Notes under the pieces: model-generated
Database searches by the model: none
Told to the model about the DNA's origin: nothing
What the model saw: only the letters and a program-made list of their open reading frames with translations
NCBI GenBank assembly: GCA_022820485.1
Contig: JAJEFJ010000092.1
Span: 1 to 48,507, forward strand
Length of the DNA stretch: 48,507 nt
Direction of reading: 5' to 3'
Origin: Candidatus Latescibacterota bacterium
GTDB lineage: Bacteria > Latescibacterota > UBA2968 > UBA8231
Shown here: piece after piece, positions 8,506-16,215 of the stretch
How positions within the stretch are numbered: position 1 is the first letter of the stretch
Layout of the letters: each line of letters opens with the position of its first letter
Position numbers and translations under genes: made by a program

Positions 8506-10350
8506 TCACGGCAGCCTTGTCGTCTTCTTAGCTTCTACGCGCCCATCCACCTCGACCCGATAGAGATACACTCCAGCGGCCACATCCCTAGCAACCTCGT
8601 CGCGACCATCCCACACAAACCGATGCGTACCCGCCGGTAGTGCCCCCTGCCACAACTGCCGCACCCGACGACCCAACACGTCGTACACCGTCAGCGACAC
8701 TCCCGCCGCGTCCGTCGCCAAATCAAGGGGAATCACCACCGCCGGATTAAACGGATTGGGATAGCTATCGCCCAGCCGATACTGCGCCGGCACAGCAACC
8801 GCCGCCGTCAGCACTGCCGTCGGCTGCCCTCCTCCCGAATTCTTAAGCACATGCACGCCGCCCAAGGCCGAATCCAACACCACCAAGTCCAGATCTCCAT
8901 CGTCATCGACATCGCCGGGTAACACCCCGGTCCCATCGCCAGCCAAACGATGCGTCTCCTCTTCTTGGGTCGGATTCAAGCCTCCACCCCACTCGACAAA
9001 CACTCCAAAGCCCGATGCCCGATTGCCGCCGACAAACACCCAATCATCCACCCCATCGGCGTTCAAATCGCGCACCACCACCCACGAGCGCAGAAACAAA
9101 TGCTCATCATACAACACCTCCAGCACCTCTCCGGATAGCCCCCCTTCTGCAGACAGCCTTTTCACAACGAGGCCCATGTTTCCTTCAAAAGAATTGCGTT
9201 GAAGCTCCACGGGTATCTCCTGCTGCCCATCGCCATCAAAATCCCCTCTCATAGAATCAAACCTGCTGTAGTACAAATCCCATAGCGCTTCGCGGTCGTC
9301 CGAGCTTATGGTGAGTACCTCTTCCTGGAGATCCGTCCCGATAGACCAAACCTCTATTTCGCCTCCGTTCCACTTAAAAATCGCAATCTCGTCTTGGCCA
9401 TCGCCATCTAAGTCGTGGGCGAGTATATCCAAAAATCCTCCCGAGTCTTGGGTATATCCGATGCGCGCGCTTTCAAAGGTCCCGCTACCATCATTGAGGG
9501 CCATGACCCAACCCCAAGGGGGCCTATAGCCAGAGGGGGGATCACCCGCATAAGGGGCAAACCGAGTAGAGAAAAGATCTAAGTCGCCATCGCCATCTAA
9601 GTCGGTCAAGACACCACTCCCCAATCGATGCCCTAAACCCGGTGTAATCGGATAAAAGACCGGCGGTGCAAAAAGACCGGGACCATCAAAGTGAAAATAC
9701 TCCACCGACGGCCGGGCTAATTCGCCCTGCGAGCGCTCTTCAGGGCCGGTCAACTCGATCCAGTCGATCTCAAAATGCCCGACCACCTCATCCACCGACC
9801 GGGGTTCCTCCGCTTCGTTTCGATCTAATACAAAATGCAGCCGAATATCCCGCAGGAGCCCCGCCCACACGATCTCATCTTGGCCGGAGAGGGAGAATTC
9901 CACTTCCTGCCACTCGGTCGTGTACGCGAAGTCTATGGAGGGGATCGAAAATCGGTTTTCTGGTGGCCCTTCAGGATCGCGTCCCGGTACCGCGAGGTTG
10001 TGCTCATTGGTCCAAGCAAGCCAAACGCGCCCTGCCGTCGGGCGATCATGCAGGGTGCGAAACCGGACCCGCACCCGGTCGAACAGGTGCGAATCGTAGC
10101 CGATGGTATAAGAAATTAAGACCGCATTCGGAGCAGGATCCTTCTTCCCGACCACCGAAGGCGAGACATCGACCCTCCACACGCCGTTTTCGACCTCCCC
10201 TGGAAACAGATAAAATTCATTTGGACCACCCCATTCAAGCGCTCTTTTGGCGGACCACCCTTGCATCGTCCCGTCGTCGAAATCCCACTTGACCGCCTCG
10301 GCGAGGCCGCTCCATAGCACTGCGCCTGTAAAAACAACGATCTTCAACAT
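8506..10350 (-). CDS. Secreted FG-GAP/VCBS-repeat protein with FlgD/type-IX-like C-terminus
   Basis: This 614-residue exported protein has a signal peptide at 1-19 (ends GLAEA). A beta-sandwich-like region (about 20-205, FDDGTMQGW) is followed by at least five Ca-binding FG-GAP/VCBS motifs: DLDGDGDLDLF, DLDGDGQDEIAIF, DFDGDGQQEIPVE, DLNADGVDDW and DVDDDGDLDLVVL. The C-terminal 80 residues contain YPNPFNP and VYDVLGRRVRQL, the signature of FlgD-Ig-like/type IX sorting modules. This implies a cell-surface or secreted location. The start ATG at 10350 is preceded by GGAGG. It likely binds ligands or carbohydrate as a beta-propeller; the ligand is unknown. Confidence 0.88.
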   Translation of the reverse strand: MLKIVVFTGAVLWSGLAEAVKWDFDDGTMQGWSAKRALEWGGPNEFYLFPGEVENGVWRVDVSPSVVGKKDPAPNAVLISYTIGYDSHLFDRVRVRFRTLHDRPTAGRVWLAWTNEHNLAVPGRDPEGPPENRFSIPSIDFAYTTEWQEVEFSLSGQDEIVWAGLLRDIRLHFVLDRNEAEEPRSVDEVVGHFEIDWIELTGPEERSQGELARPSVEYFHFDGPGLFAPPVFYPITPGLGHRLGSGVLTDLDGDGDLDLFSTRFAPYAGDPPSGYRPPWGWVMALNDGSGTFESARIGYTQDSGGFLDILAHDLDGDGQDEIAIFKWNGGEIEVWSIGTDLQEEVLTISSDDREALWDLYYSRFDSMRGDFDGDGQQEIPVELQRNSFEGNMGLVVKRLSAEGGLSGEVLEVLYDEHLFLRSWVVVRDLNADGVDDWVFVGGNRASGFGVFVEWGGGLNPTQEEETHRLAGDGTGVLPGDVDDDGDLDLVVLDSALGGVHVLKNSGGGQPTAVLTAAVAVPAQYRLGDSYPNPFNPAVVIPLDLATDAAGVSLTVYDVLGRRVRQLWQGALPAGTHRFVWDGRDEVARDVAAGVYLYRVEVDGRVEAKKTTRLP

Positions 10351-10546
10351 GACGGCACCTCCATGAGTAAAAGGGAGAGTGAAAGGAACCTTTTATACCC
10401 ATCTTCATCACGTAATCAAAAGATATCTTGGCCGATCCGCTCGACCCACTCCTAAGGTACAACCGCCGACGCCCTAAATCTAAATCCTAGACTAGGGTTG
10501 CCTCAAGTTGAATTTCACTAGGCAAATATGCTTCTTTACATACCCT

Positions 10547-11473
10547 ATGCCGCCTATTGCTTCTTCTTCCTCGCCCCTCTTCCCTCGGTTCGCCGAGTAC
10601 CGCATCGCCCTCGCCGACCAAGTCGAAATGGCGTATATCGACAACGGCAAAGGGGATCATCCCCCCTTAGTACTCCTACACGGCATCTTTGACAACAAGG
10701 CCACTTGGTTCCGCTTGACCGCCCGCCTGCCCGGCCACCGCATCCTCGCCCCCGACTTGATCGGCCACGGGCACAGCAGCAAGCCGACCTTTGCCGCCTG
10801 CCCAGCCCACGAGCGCTACTCGCCGGATATGCAAGTTAGCTACCTCGCGGCCTTTATCACCGCGTTGGACTTAGACGACGTAATTCTCGTGGGCAACTCG
10901 CTCGGCGGCGGCTTGGCCTTGCGCTTGTACCTCGACTTTCCCGCGCTCGCAGCTAAGGTGCGCGGCCTCGTGCTCATCGACGCAGCCGGCTACCCGCACC
11001 AACTTCCCGTCCACGTGCGCACCCTCGGCAGCCATCTAGGCAAGCTGCTGGCCCATGCCCCGCTCCACACCCTAGCGCGAACCTGCGGCCTGTTGCGCTT
11101 GGCTGCTTGGCGCACCTTCCGGCGCTGTTTCCACGACCGCCGCAAAATCCCCCCCGAACTCACCACCGTCGCCCACGCCGCGCTCGAAACACCCAACGCC
11201 GCGTACGCCTACCACTACTCAGCGCGGAACCTCATCCCCCCCGACGTAGCAACGTTCCATCAGCGCTTTGGCGACATCACCTGCCCGACCTTGGTTTTGT
11301 GGGGGCAACAAGACCGCGTCTTACCTGTGCGCTCGGCCCAGCGCTTCGCCGCCGACCTGCCCTGCGCCGACCTGCACATCTTCCCCAACTGCGGCCACGC
11401 GCCCCACCTCGAATACCCCGATGAGACGGCCGACTATATCGAGCGGTGGATAAAAGAGCGCGATATGGCCTAA
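10547..11473 (+). CDS. Alpha/beta hydrolase
   Basis: A 308-residue alpha/beta-hydrolase-fold enzyme. With the ATG at 10547 as start, the catalytic set is Ser118 in VGNSLGGG, Asp256 in WGQQDRVLP and His284 in NCGHAPHLE, with the oxyanion HG at 45-46 (LVLLHGIFD). A TTG 13 codons upstream (10508) is possible, but the ATG is preferred because the upstream codons show no family similarity. There is no signal peptide. The cap region (about 150-240) contains many Arg and His residues. The substrate, likely an ester or C-C bond, cannot be assigned. It stands alone, with a 196-base gap upstream that shows no other gene. Confidence 0.82.
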   Translation: MPPIASSSSPLFPRFAEYRIALADQVEMAYIDNGKGDHPPLVLLHGIFDNKATWFRLTARLPGHRILAPDLIGHGHSSKPTFAACPAHERYSPDMQVSYLAAFITALDLDDVILVGNSLGGGLALRLYLDFPALAAKVRGLVLIDAAGYPHQLPVHVRTLGSHLGKLLAHAPLHTLARTCGLLRLAAWRTFRRCFHDRRKIPPELTTVAHAALETPNAAYAYHYSARNLIPPDVATFHQRFGDITCPTLVLWGQQDRVLPVRSAQRFAADLPCADLHIFPNCGHAPHLEYPDETADYIERWIKERDMA

Positions 11474-11578
11474 ATGTTTATCTTGAGATAAAAATTAGCC
11501 CGGCCCCATAAATATGCCGGCAACTATTATCCAGTACCGGCGTCTAAGCAGCAGAAAACCTTTTACAAGGAGCGCAAA

Positions 11579-11788
11579 ATGCCACTTTATCGCCACGCAG
11601 ACGCCTCGGGAGGACCAGACGACATCCTCGTCATTGAGGATCGGGGAATGCTCGGGCAGGACCAGCCTGATTTCGAGTTTATCGACTCGCGGACCATCAA
11701 GGCCCATCCCCTCATCATTGAAGCCCTAATCGCCGACTCCGAGCGTTTGTGGACTCTTGAAGAAATACTCGCCGACCTAGAGCAGTGA
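11579..11788 (+). CDS. Small acidic hypothetical protein
   Basis: A 69-residue protein I do not recognise. The gene is likely real because a strong AAGGAG ribosome site lies 5-6 bases before ATG and because codon use resembles the neighbours. It is acidic, has no Cys, and is predicted to be soluble. The C-terminal half (HPLIIEALIADSERLWTLEE) looks helical. It lies between an alpha/beta hydrolase and a zinc-ribbon gene in the same direction, but the gaps of about 100 bases do not require one operon. Confidence 0.6.
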   Translation: MPLYRHADASGGPDDILVIEDRGMLGQDQPDFEFIDSRTIKAHPLIIEALIADSERLWTLEEILADLEQ

Positions 11789-11882
11789 AGCAGTGCTCGG
11801 CACTAAGCAACGCAAAAACACCTGTTAGACACATCCCCCGCCTTCGCTCCATCCATCCCCGTCAGCCAACGTCTGAGGCCCT

Positions 11883-12098
11883 ATGAGTTCACCTGAGTTG
11901 CGCTTTGTGTGCCCCAAATGCCGTCACACCGCCTACGAGACCGGCGAAATTCGCGCCTCCGGCGGTTTCTGGTCCAAGATATTCGACGTGCAAAACCGCA
12001 AGCTGACAACCGTAACTTGCCAGCAGTGCCGCTACACTGAATTCTACGCCGCCGACAGCTCGCGCCTCGGCCACATCTTCGACCTCTTCACGGGATAG
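11883..12098 (+). CDS. Zinc-ribbon nucleic-acid-binding-like protein
   Basis: A 71-residue zinc ribbon with two CxxC knuckles: Cys10/Cys13 (FVCPKCRH) and Cys46/Cys49 (TCQQCRYTEFY). The middle (GGFWSKIFDVQNRKL) fits the small zinc-ribbon family annotated as a possible nucleic-acid-binding protein (YpzJ-like). Length and motif spacing are normal for it. No partner is evident. It converges on the sulfatase-like gene with only 9 bases between stops. Nucleic-acid binding is a family-level prediction, not shown here. Confidence 0.8.
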   Translation: MSSPELRFVCPKCRHTAYETGEIRASGGFWSKIFDVQNRKLTTVTCQQCRYTEFYAADSSRLGHIFDLFTG

Positions 12099-12107
12099 CG
12101 GCCGCGG

Positions 12108-13526
12108 TCAATTGTAATCCGGCCCGCCGACCGGCCCCAGCAACGCGCGATTTTCCTCGGGCGTCTCCACCGCGTCGAGAAAGTCTGCCAAGGCTTGCTG
12201 CATCCGCCGAGTTTCCTCTGGCTGCGCGTCAATCACATTCGTCTGCTGCTGAGGGTCAGTCTGCATGTCGTACAGCTCGGGTGCGCCGCCGTGCTCACCA
12301 TACGCCAAGTAGGTCCAGCGCTCGTCGGTCACGGTCGGCCCGCCATTGCGAATAAAGGTCGAGCTGAAGGCGTACTGCCGCGGCCACGCGGCCGATCCGC
12401 TCAGTAGCGGCACCAGCGAGTGTCCGTGCATGGCGAGGTCGCTCTTTTCGTTTCGGCTGAGCTCAACGTCGAAGCCCACGCCAGTCAAAGCCATCAGCGT
12501 CGGCAGCAAATCCACCGATTGCGTCAAGGCGCTCACCCGCTGTCCGCCCGCGATCTCGGGGGCGGCGATCAGCAGCGGGATGTGGCTGATCTCTTCGTAC
12601 AGCGGCCAGACGCGGTCGTCCTCGGGGTGGATATTGGACTTGCCCGTGCGGTTGTGCTCGCCGACGAACATGCCGTGATCCGAGGTAAAGACCACCACGC
12701 TGTTGTCGAACAGCCCGAGCTCCTCAATTTTGTCCAACACATAGCCGATCCACTTGTTGACCAAGTAAATCTCGGCCGCGTAATGGGCCTGGAGGTTGGC
12801 TAGTTCCTCTTTGGTATAGGCGGTCGCCGGGCCGTAGTTCGGGTGGATCATCGGCGGACCGTCGTACCCCGATGCGTCGTAGCGGCCCACGAGATGCTCC
12901 GGCGGATCCCACGGCTCGTGCGCGTCGAAGAAATCCACCCACAGCAAGAACGGCTCGCAGCCGCGATTTTCCTCCAGCCAGCGGCTCGCCGTCTGCGCCG
13001 TGCGCACGCAGAAGCGGTCTTCTTCCCACGCCCAGTCGCGATTAGTCCACGAGTGCAAAGTCGCCAAATTGCCAAAGCGCGACTGAGCCAGATGCGGATC
13101 GACGCGCGTCTTCGCCCCGTCAACCTCCATGCGCGGCGGCAGGTTGCCTTTCAACAGCGGCTTGTCTCCTTCTTGCCCCCGAATCCAATACGCCCCGTCA
13201 AACCCCCGGTCAAAATGGTGGACGCCCTTCATCAGATGCGGCGTATCGCAAATAAGCTGACTCTGGTAGCCAGCCGCACCGAAAATCGTGCTCAGCACCG
13301 GGATGCCTGCGTCAAGGGGCTTCCATCCGTGGAAGGGAAAGCTGTAGCGGCCAGTAAAGAGATCAGTGCGGTTGGGAATGGTCGGAAAGCTCGACAAATA
13401 GTGTCGGTCGAAGCACACCGCTCGCTCGGCAAAGCGGTCGAGCGCGGCCGTGCCGATCCACGCATTGCCGTTGCACCCCAAATAGTCGTAGCGAAAGGTG
13501 TCGCTGACCAAGACGATGATATTCAT
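12108..13526 (-). CDS. Sulfatase-like hydrolase with Thr at nucleophile position
   Basis: A 472-residue member of the alkaline phosphatase/sulfatase superfamily. The normal sulfatase signature C/S-x-P-x-R reads TIPNR here (49-53, in FPTIPNRTDLFTG), so Thr49 replaces the Cys/Ser that becomes formylglycine. The first metal pair, usually DD, is Asp9-Thr10 (LVSDTFRYD). The second metal site is present (FTSDHGMFVGEHN). No signal peptide is seen. The Thr nucleophile is like phosphodiester or phosphomonoester members of the superfamily, so sulfate-ester activity is doubtful. The start ATG at 13526 has AAGGAG about 12 bases upstream. It appears to be single and convergent with the zinc-ribbon gene. 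Confidence 0.88.
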   Translation of the reverse strand: MNIIVLVSDTFRYDYLGCNGNAWIGTAALDRFAERAVCFDRHYLSSFPTIPNRTDLFTGRYSFPFHGWKPLDAGIPVLSTIFGAAGYQSQLICDTPHLMKGVHHFDRGFDGAYWIRGQEGDKPLLKGNLPPRMEVDGAKTRVDPHLAQSRFGNLATLHSWTNRDWAWEEDRFCVRTAQTASRWLEENRGCEPFLLWVDFFDAHEPWDPPEHLVGRYDASGYDGPPMIHPNYGPATAYTKEELANLQAHYAAEIYLVNKWIGYVLDKIEELGLFDNSVVVFTSDHGMFVGEHNRTGKSNIHPEDDRVWPLYEEISHIPLLIAAPEIAGGQRVSALTQSVDLLPTLMALTGVGFDVELSRNEKSDLAMHGHSLVPLLSGSAAWPRQYAFSSTFIRNGGPTVTDERWTYLAYGEHGGAPELYDMQTDPQQQTNVIDAQPEETRRMQQALADFLDAVETPEENRALLGPVGGPDYN

Positions 13527-13567
13527 AACAGCATCTGCTCCTTGTGTTTACAATCCGACGTGACGCA

Positions 13568-14461
13568 TCACGACGACAGCGCGTGGCGCAACGCGCCCTC
13601 TAATTCGGGATACGCAAACTCAAAACCAGCCTCCAACAGTCGCGTCGGCCGCACTCGCTGGCTAGCCAGCAACCCCTCCTCGGCCAACTCGCCCAAGACC
13701 ACTTTGGCGGCAAATGCCGGCAGCGGCAACAGCGTCGGCCGCCGCAACACGCGCCCCAATGTCCGCGTCAGCTCAGCGTTAGTCACCGGCTGCGGCGCGG
13801 TCAGGTTCACCGGCCCGCGCAAGGCGTCGTTTTCCACGGCATAGATCAGCGCCGCTACCGCGTCTTCCAAGCTAATCCAACCAACGTACTGCCTCCCGTC
13901 GCCAATCTTGCCACCCACCCCCAAGCGGAAGGGCAACAGCATCTTAGCCAACGCTCCGCCTCGGCGACTGAGGACGATCCCCAAGCGGGCCTGTACGACG
14001 CGGATACCAGCCTCGGCAGCTAGGGCGCTCGCCCCTTCCCACGCCCGGCCCAATTCGGCCAAAAACCCCTCGCCGGTGTCGCTTTCTTCATCCAGTTCCT
14101 CATCGCGGCGATGGCCGTAAATGCCGACGGCCGACGCACAAACTAGCACCTTCGGCGGCGCGACCAATTCCGCCAAGCGCGTGGCGAGTAGCTGCGTCGT
14201 CTGCACCCGACTCTGGCGCAACTGCTCCTTGACGGTGGCAGTCCAGCGCCCGCCAGCTATGTTCCGGCCCCCCAAATGAACCGCCGCCTCTATCCCCTCC
14301 AGCGCCTCTTGTTCCAGTTCGCCGGCCTCTGGATCCCAGTACAACTCGCCTTGTGCCGGTGCCCGCCGCACCAAGCGCACCACCTCATGTCCCTCGCGTT
14401 CCAACCGACTACAGAACGCTGTACCAATCAAGCCGCTGCTGCCCGCTACTAGTATTTTCAC
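13568..14461 (-). CDS. TIGR01777-family NAD-dependent epimerase-like protein
   Basis: A 297-residue extended short-chain dehydrogenase-like protein of the YfcH/SDR39U1 (TIGR01777) family. The N-terminal NAD(P) motif is VAGSSGLIGTAF (5-16). Further family landmarks are HLGGRNIAGGRW (about 62-73), ASAVGIYG (about 109-116), RLGIVLSRRGGALAKMLLPF and a DUF1731-like C-terminus. The biochemical role of this family is poorly defined. The sulfatase-like gene is downstream on the same strand, 41 bases away, but no functional link is evident. Confidence 0.9.
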   Translation of the reverse strand: MKILVAGSSGLIGTAFCSRLEREGHEVVRLVRRAPAQGELYWDPEAGELEQEALEGIEAAVHLGGRNIAGGRWTATVKEQLRQSRVQTTQLLATRLAELVAPPKVLVCASAVGIYGHRRDEELDEESDTGEGFLAELGRAWEGASALAAEAGIRVVQARLGIVLSRRGGALAKMLLPFRLGVGGKIGDGRQYVGWISLEDAVAALIYAVENDALRGPVNLTAPQPVTNAELTRTLGRVLRRPTLLPLPAFAAKVVLGELAEEGLLASQRVRPTRLLEAGFEFAYPELEGALRHALSS

Positions 14462-14646
14462 TAGCCGATCCCCTCGGGAAAATCGAAAAATTCTCTGCTA
14501 CTAAAACGCATCCCCGTGCTCTACACAAGTGCCCTCTGGAAGTGGTAGCGATGAGCTTGACCCGGTTTTTTTCTCTTGTTTTTCTCTTAAAAAGCGAGTA
14601 TCCCCTGTGGAGTAGCATCGGCCCCACTTCCCAGAAGGTACGCATC

Positions 14647-16215
14647 ATGCCCGATGATTATGGAATCACCACCACCCAGAGCAACTTCAATGGGCACGTC
14701 TTTACTCGACCTGATAAACAAGCCAATGGCACAGCCTTTAACGCAGCGGACTGGATCGGCCGGCTAGCCGCAGCGCTTGAAGATGTTGCCGCACAGGCGC
14801 GACCCGCTTTCCCCTTTTCACCAGAGACCCCACATTACGGCCCACTAGATGAATACTGGTCGAGTATCAACCAGCAATACCGAGATCTCGCCTCCCGCGC
14901 CAAGCACGATCCCGCCGCCGCGCAGCTCTTCGCAGAATTCCCCCTCTGGCTCAAGTCCGATCCTGTAGAAGCAAGGGCGATCCTGCGGGAGCATCCCTTG
15001 CTGCGACCAGGTCTGATCGGTTCGGGCAAGCGCGAAGGGGTCGGCTTCATTCTGCCCACGCACGATTGGTTCCACGTCGATCTGAAGTCCCTCGTATCCC
15101 ATCTGGCCAAACGCGCTATGGAGGACAGCGGCGAGCAGGCAGCGCAACTGCTGCACCGCTACCTAACGGCTGGGGCAGAGGCCGATCTCCCGGCCTACGA
15201 GATCACGCTCTTGCACGGCTTAAAACTCGACCGGCGCTTCGATCTTGGCCGCGACGCCTATCTGGCACCCTACGCGGACGCCAAGGCAACGTACGGCCTA
15301 CCCGACGAACCCGAGCAGTGGCTCGACGGCACTAGTCAGAATCCCAATCGGTCGGATCGTTCCCTGCGCACGACCGCGCTCGTGCGCAGTCTAAGGTGGG
15401 GGCCAGGCGTCGCACCTTCCCCGGACGGTGGCGATTTTTCCACTAGCCGCGCTTGCGTCCCGAAAGTGAAGTACCGCTTCCCCGGCGACTACGAGCTTGA
15501 CCTTACAGACCGATTGCCAGACGACAACAAAGTCCTCGTTGATCTGCTGTCGATTGCAACGAGGAGTCCGCTGATTTCTCACACGAGCTTTGTCCGCGTC
15601 GCCAAGTGGATCGAGGAAATTGATCCCAACTTTGCTTGCGGTTTTCGCAATTCCTCCGCCTACTTGTCCGACGCAGCGCCCAAAGAGCACCCATTCAGCC
15701 AGCAGGACGCGGCTGCTTTCGCTACATTGGCCAGCCGCTGGTGTACCTATCGCGACAAGCGCGATGTTATCGACATTGCGATCCGTCGGCTCGCCGCCTC
15801 TTTCGCCCGGGTCGGCGGCCCATTTAGTGCGGAAGACCGCATCCTCGATGTCTCCATCGCCTTGGAGATCATGTACGGGCCGATCAAACAAAACCTAACC
15901 TACCAACTGGCGAGCCGGGCAAAACGACTGCTCGGCCAAGGCACCAACAAACGCGGCTGGATATCCAACAGAGTAAAGTCCTTCTACGAAGTCCGTTCGG
16001 CCATCGTGCATGGAAAAAAGAAGATCAAAGGCGGCCGACCTGCTATCGACAAGGCGCTGGAGGACGGCCGCGACCTAGCCTGCCTCACGCTCGCGGAATT
16101 GCTATACCGAGGGCCAGTAAGAGATTGGAATAAGCTCCGAGAAGAATCAACCCAAATATACGGATCGGGTAGCCGCCTATTTTATTCCTCAATGGAGGTG
16201 CGAGATGAGCACTAG
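14647..16215 (+). CDS. Apea-like HEPN domain protein
   Basis: A 522-residue protein whose N-terminal 380 residues I do not recognise. Residues about 390-490 look like an Apea-type HEPN domain, with IALEIMYGP, LASRAKRLLGQ and FYEVRSAIVHGKK. The RxxxxH motif falls at Arg450 and His455, the HEPN RNase signature. The frame runs 98 codons further upstream over the epimerase start. ATG 14647 is chosen because AAGG lies about 9 bases before it and the upstream part looks unconserved. Its 3' end overlaps the start of the PL11 lyase by 11 bases, suggesting translational coupling. HEPN proteins are often toxins or RNA-targeting defence effectors, but no partner or defence gene is adjacent. Confidence 0.68.
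   Translation: MPDDYGITTTQSNFNGHVFTRPDKQANGTAFNAADWIGRLAAALEDVAAQARPAFPFSPETPHYGPLDEYWSSINQQYRDLASRAKHDPAAAQLFAEFPLWLKSDPVEARAILREHPLLRPGLIGSGKREGVGFILPTHDWFHVDLKSLVSHLAKRAMEDSGEQAAQLLHRYLTAGAEADLPAYEITLLHGLKLDRRFDLGRDAYLAPYADAKATYGLPDEPEQWLDGTSQNPNRSDRSLRTTALVRSLRWGPGVAPSPDGGDFSTSRACVPKVKYRFPGDYELDLTDRLPDDNKVLVDLLSIATRSPLISHTSFVRVAKWIEEIDPNFACGFRNSSAYLSDAAPKEHPFSQQDAAAFATLASRWCTYRDKRDVIDIAIRRLAASFARVGGPFSAEDRILDVSIALEIMYGPIKQNLTYQLASRAKRLLGQGTNKRGWISNRVKSFYEVRSAIVHGKKKIKGGRPAIDKALEDGRDLACLTLAELLYRGPVRDWNKLREESTQIYGSGSRLFYSSMEVRDEH

Noticed and set aside
11477..11492. Short hairpin TTTATC/GATAAA after the alpha/beta hydrolase
   Set aside because: Six A/T-rich base pairs and no T-run are too weak to call a terminator.
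12843..13844. Plus-strand frame of over 300 codons
   Set aside because: It is antisense to the sulfatase-like gene and crosses its start; composition is Arg/Ala-rich and no family is seen.
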